Positions 63,632 through 64,000 of a stretch of DNA of 64,000 nucleotides are shown here, piece by piece. The notes under the pieces were generated by a model. That model was not told the origin of the DNA. It worked only from the letters and a program-made list of their open reading frames with translations, and did no database searches. The stretch comes from Bradyrhizobium sp. WSM3983 (lineage in GTDB: Bacteria > Pseudomonadota > Alphaproteobacteria > Rhizobiales > Xanthobacteraceae). The DNA is taken from positions 535,500 through 599,499 of the forward strand of contig NZ_AXAY01000001.1 of NCBI RefSeq assembly GCF_000473045.1, read 5' to 3'. How positions within the stretch are numbered: position 1 is the first letter of the stretch; the number at the start of each line of letters is the position of its first letter. The translations under genes were made by a program, and so were the position numbers.

Positions 63632-64000
63632 CTAGGCTTGCGACGAGCGTCCCACGCTTTCATAGACGAAGCCGGCCGCGGCCATCTCCTCGGGACGATA
63701 GATATTGCGGAGATCGACGACGATGGGCTGCGCCATGGTCGCCTTCAGCCGGTCGAGATCGAGCGCGCGGAACTGCACCCATTCGGTGACGATGACGAGC
63801 GCGTCGGCGCCTTGCGCGCAGGAATAAGCGTCCTCGCAATAGGTGATGCTGGGCAGCTCGCCCTTGGCCTGCTCCATGCCGACCGGGTCGAACGCCTTCA
63901 CCTTCGCGCCCATGTCGAGAAGGCCGGTCACAAGCGGAATCGACGGCGCATCGCGCATGTCGTCAGTGTCGGGCTTGAAGGTGAGACCGAGCACGGCGAT
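63632..64000 (-). CDS. UDP-glucose 6-dehydrogenase, C-terminal part (cut by window edge)
   Basis: Only the last 122 residues or so are in the window; the frame is open at base 64000. They include VLGLTFKPDTDDMRDAPS, the conserved segment of the UDP-binding domain of UDP-glucose/GDP-mannose dehydrogenases, and end VVDLRNIYRPEEM. The enzyme makes UDP-glucuronate from UDP-glucose. It is consistent with the nearby pgm, which supplies glucose 1-phosphate for UDP-glucose. Confidence 0.88.
   Translation of the reverse strand: MAVLGLTFKPDTDDMRDAPSIPLVTGLLDMGAKVKAFDPVGMEQAKGELPSITYCEDAYSCAQGADALVIVTEWVQFRALDLDRLKATMAQPIVVDLRNIYRPEEMAAAGFVYESVGRSSQA

Overview
The window is about 64% G+C, almost completely coding, and reads as chromosome of an alphaproteobacterium of the Bradyrhizobium/Rhodopseudomonas group. 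The evidence is the gene families (a GlpSTPQV-type glycerol ABC transporter, ACS-family MFS carriers, PaoABC, VanAB) and the many short dispersed palindromic repeats typical of those genomes. I see no rRNA, tRNA, CRISPR array, prophage or complete insertion sequence. Family assignments come from reading motifs in the translations, not from database searches.

Layout. 1-8.9 kb: glycerol catabolism, glpD-glpS-glpT-glpP-glpQ-DUF2160-glpV on the minus strand with overlapping genes, its DeoR-type repressor upstream, and a Phd/VapC toxin-antitoxin pair between the two. 9-10.6 kb: HAD phosphatase, exported SnoaL-like protein, small conserved protein. 10.8-17 kb: a beta-oxidation operon (fadE-fadA-fadJ-thioesterase). 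17-24.6 kb: flavin reductase, an RND efflux operon (adaptor, pump, TetR) and an MFS carrier. 24.7-31.3 kb: a mosaic region with a frameshifted DUF2809 gene, a TetR/SDR/quinone reductase cassette, a junction made of two gene tails, a LacI/dehydrogenase cassette and a YcaQ-type glycosylase gene. 31.3-38.2 kb: envelope and exported proteins (Met-rich peptide, caspase-like protein, OmpA-family protein, PMT-type glycosyltransferase, FecR plus beta-barrel pair). 38.3-47.7 kb: VOC proteins, cupin, CsbD, FKBP, paoABC, gamma-glutamyltransferase-like protein, trhO, slyX. 47.7-57.8 kb: two cyclic-di-GMP proteins, hemE, an operon of a GMC oxidoreductase with a divergent HemC-like protein, and a TetR/SnoaL pair. 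57.8-64 kb: a vanillate demethylase operon (vanA-vanR-vanB), pgm, an aldose epimerase and the end of a UDP-glucose dehydrogenase gene.

The points most worth following up are these. The two glycerol-transport ATPases carry complementary defects (GlpT lacks LSGGQ, GlpS lacks the H-loop histidine). At 27.8 kb the tail of a YcaQ-like gene is joined to the tail of a DUF2809 gene; both genes also lie outside it, so the region looks like two alternative regulator/oxidoreductase cassettes stacked at one locus. The HemC-like protein has lost several otherwise conserved substrate-binding residues and is linked to a GMC oxidoreductase. Several regulator genes have clear palindromic operators with helically phased spacing (GlpR-type CGAAAG repeats, LacI, VanR and TetR sites).
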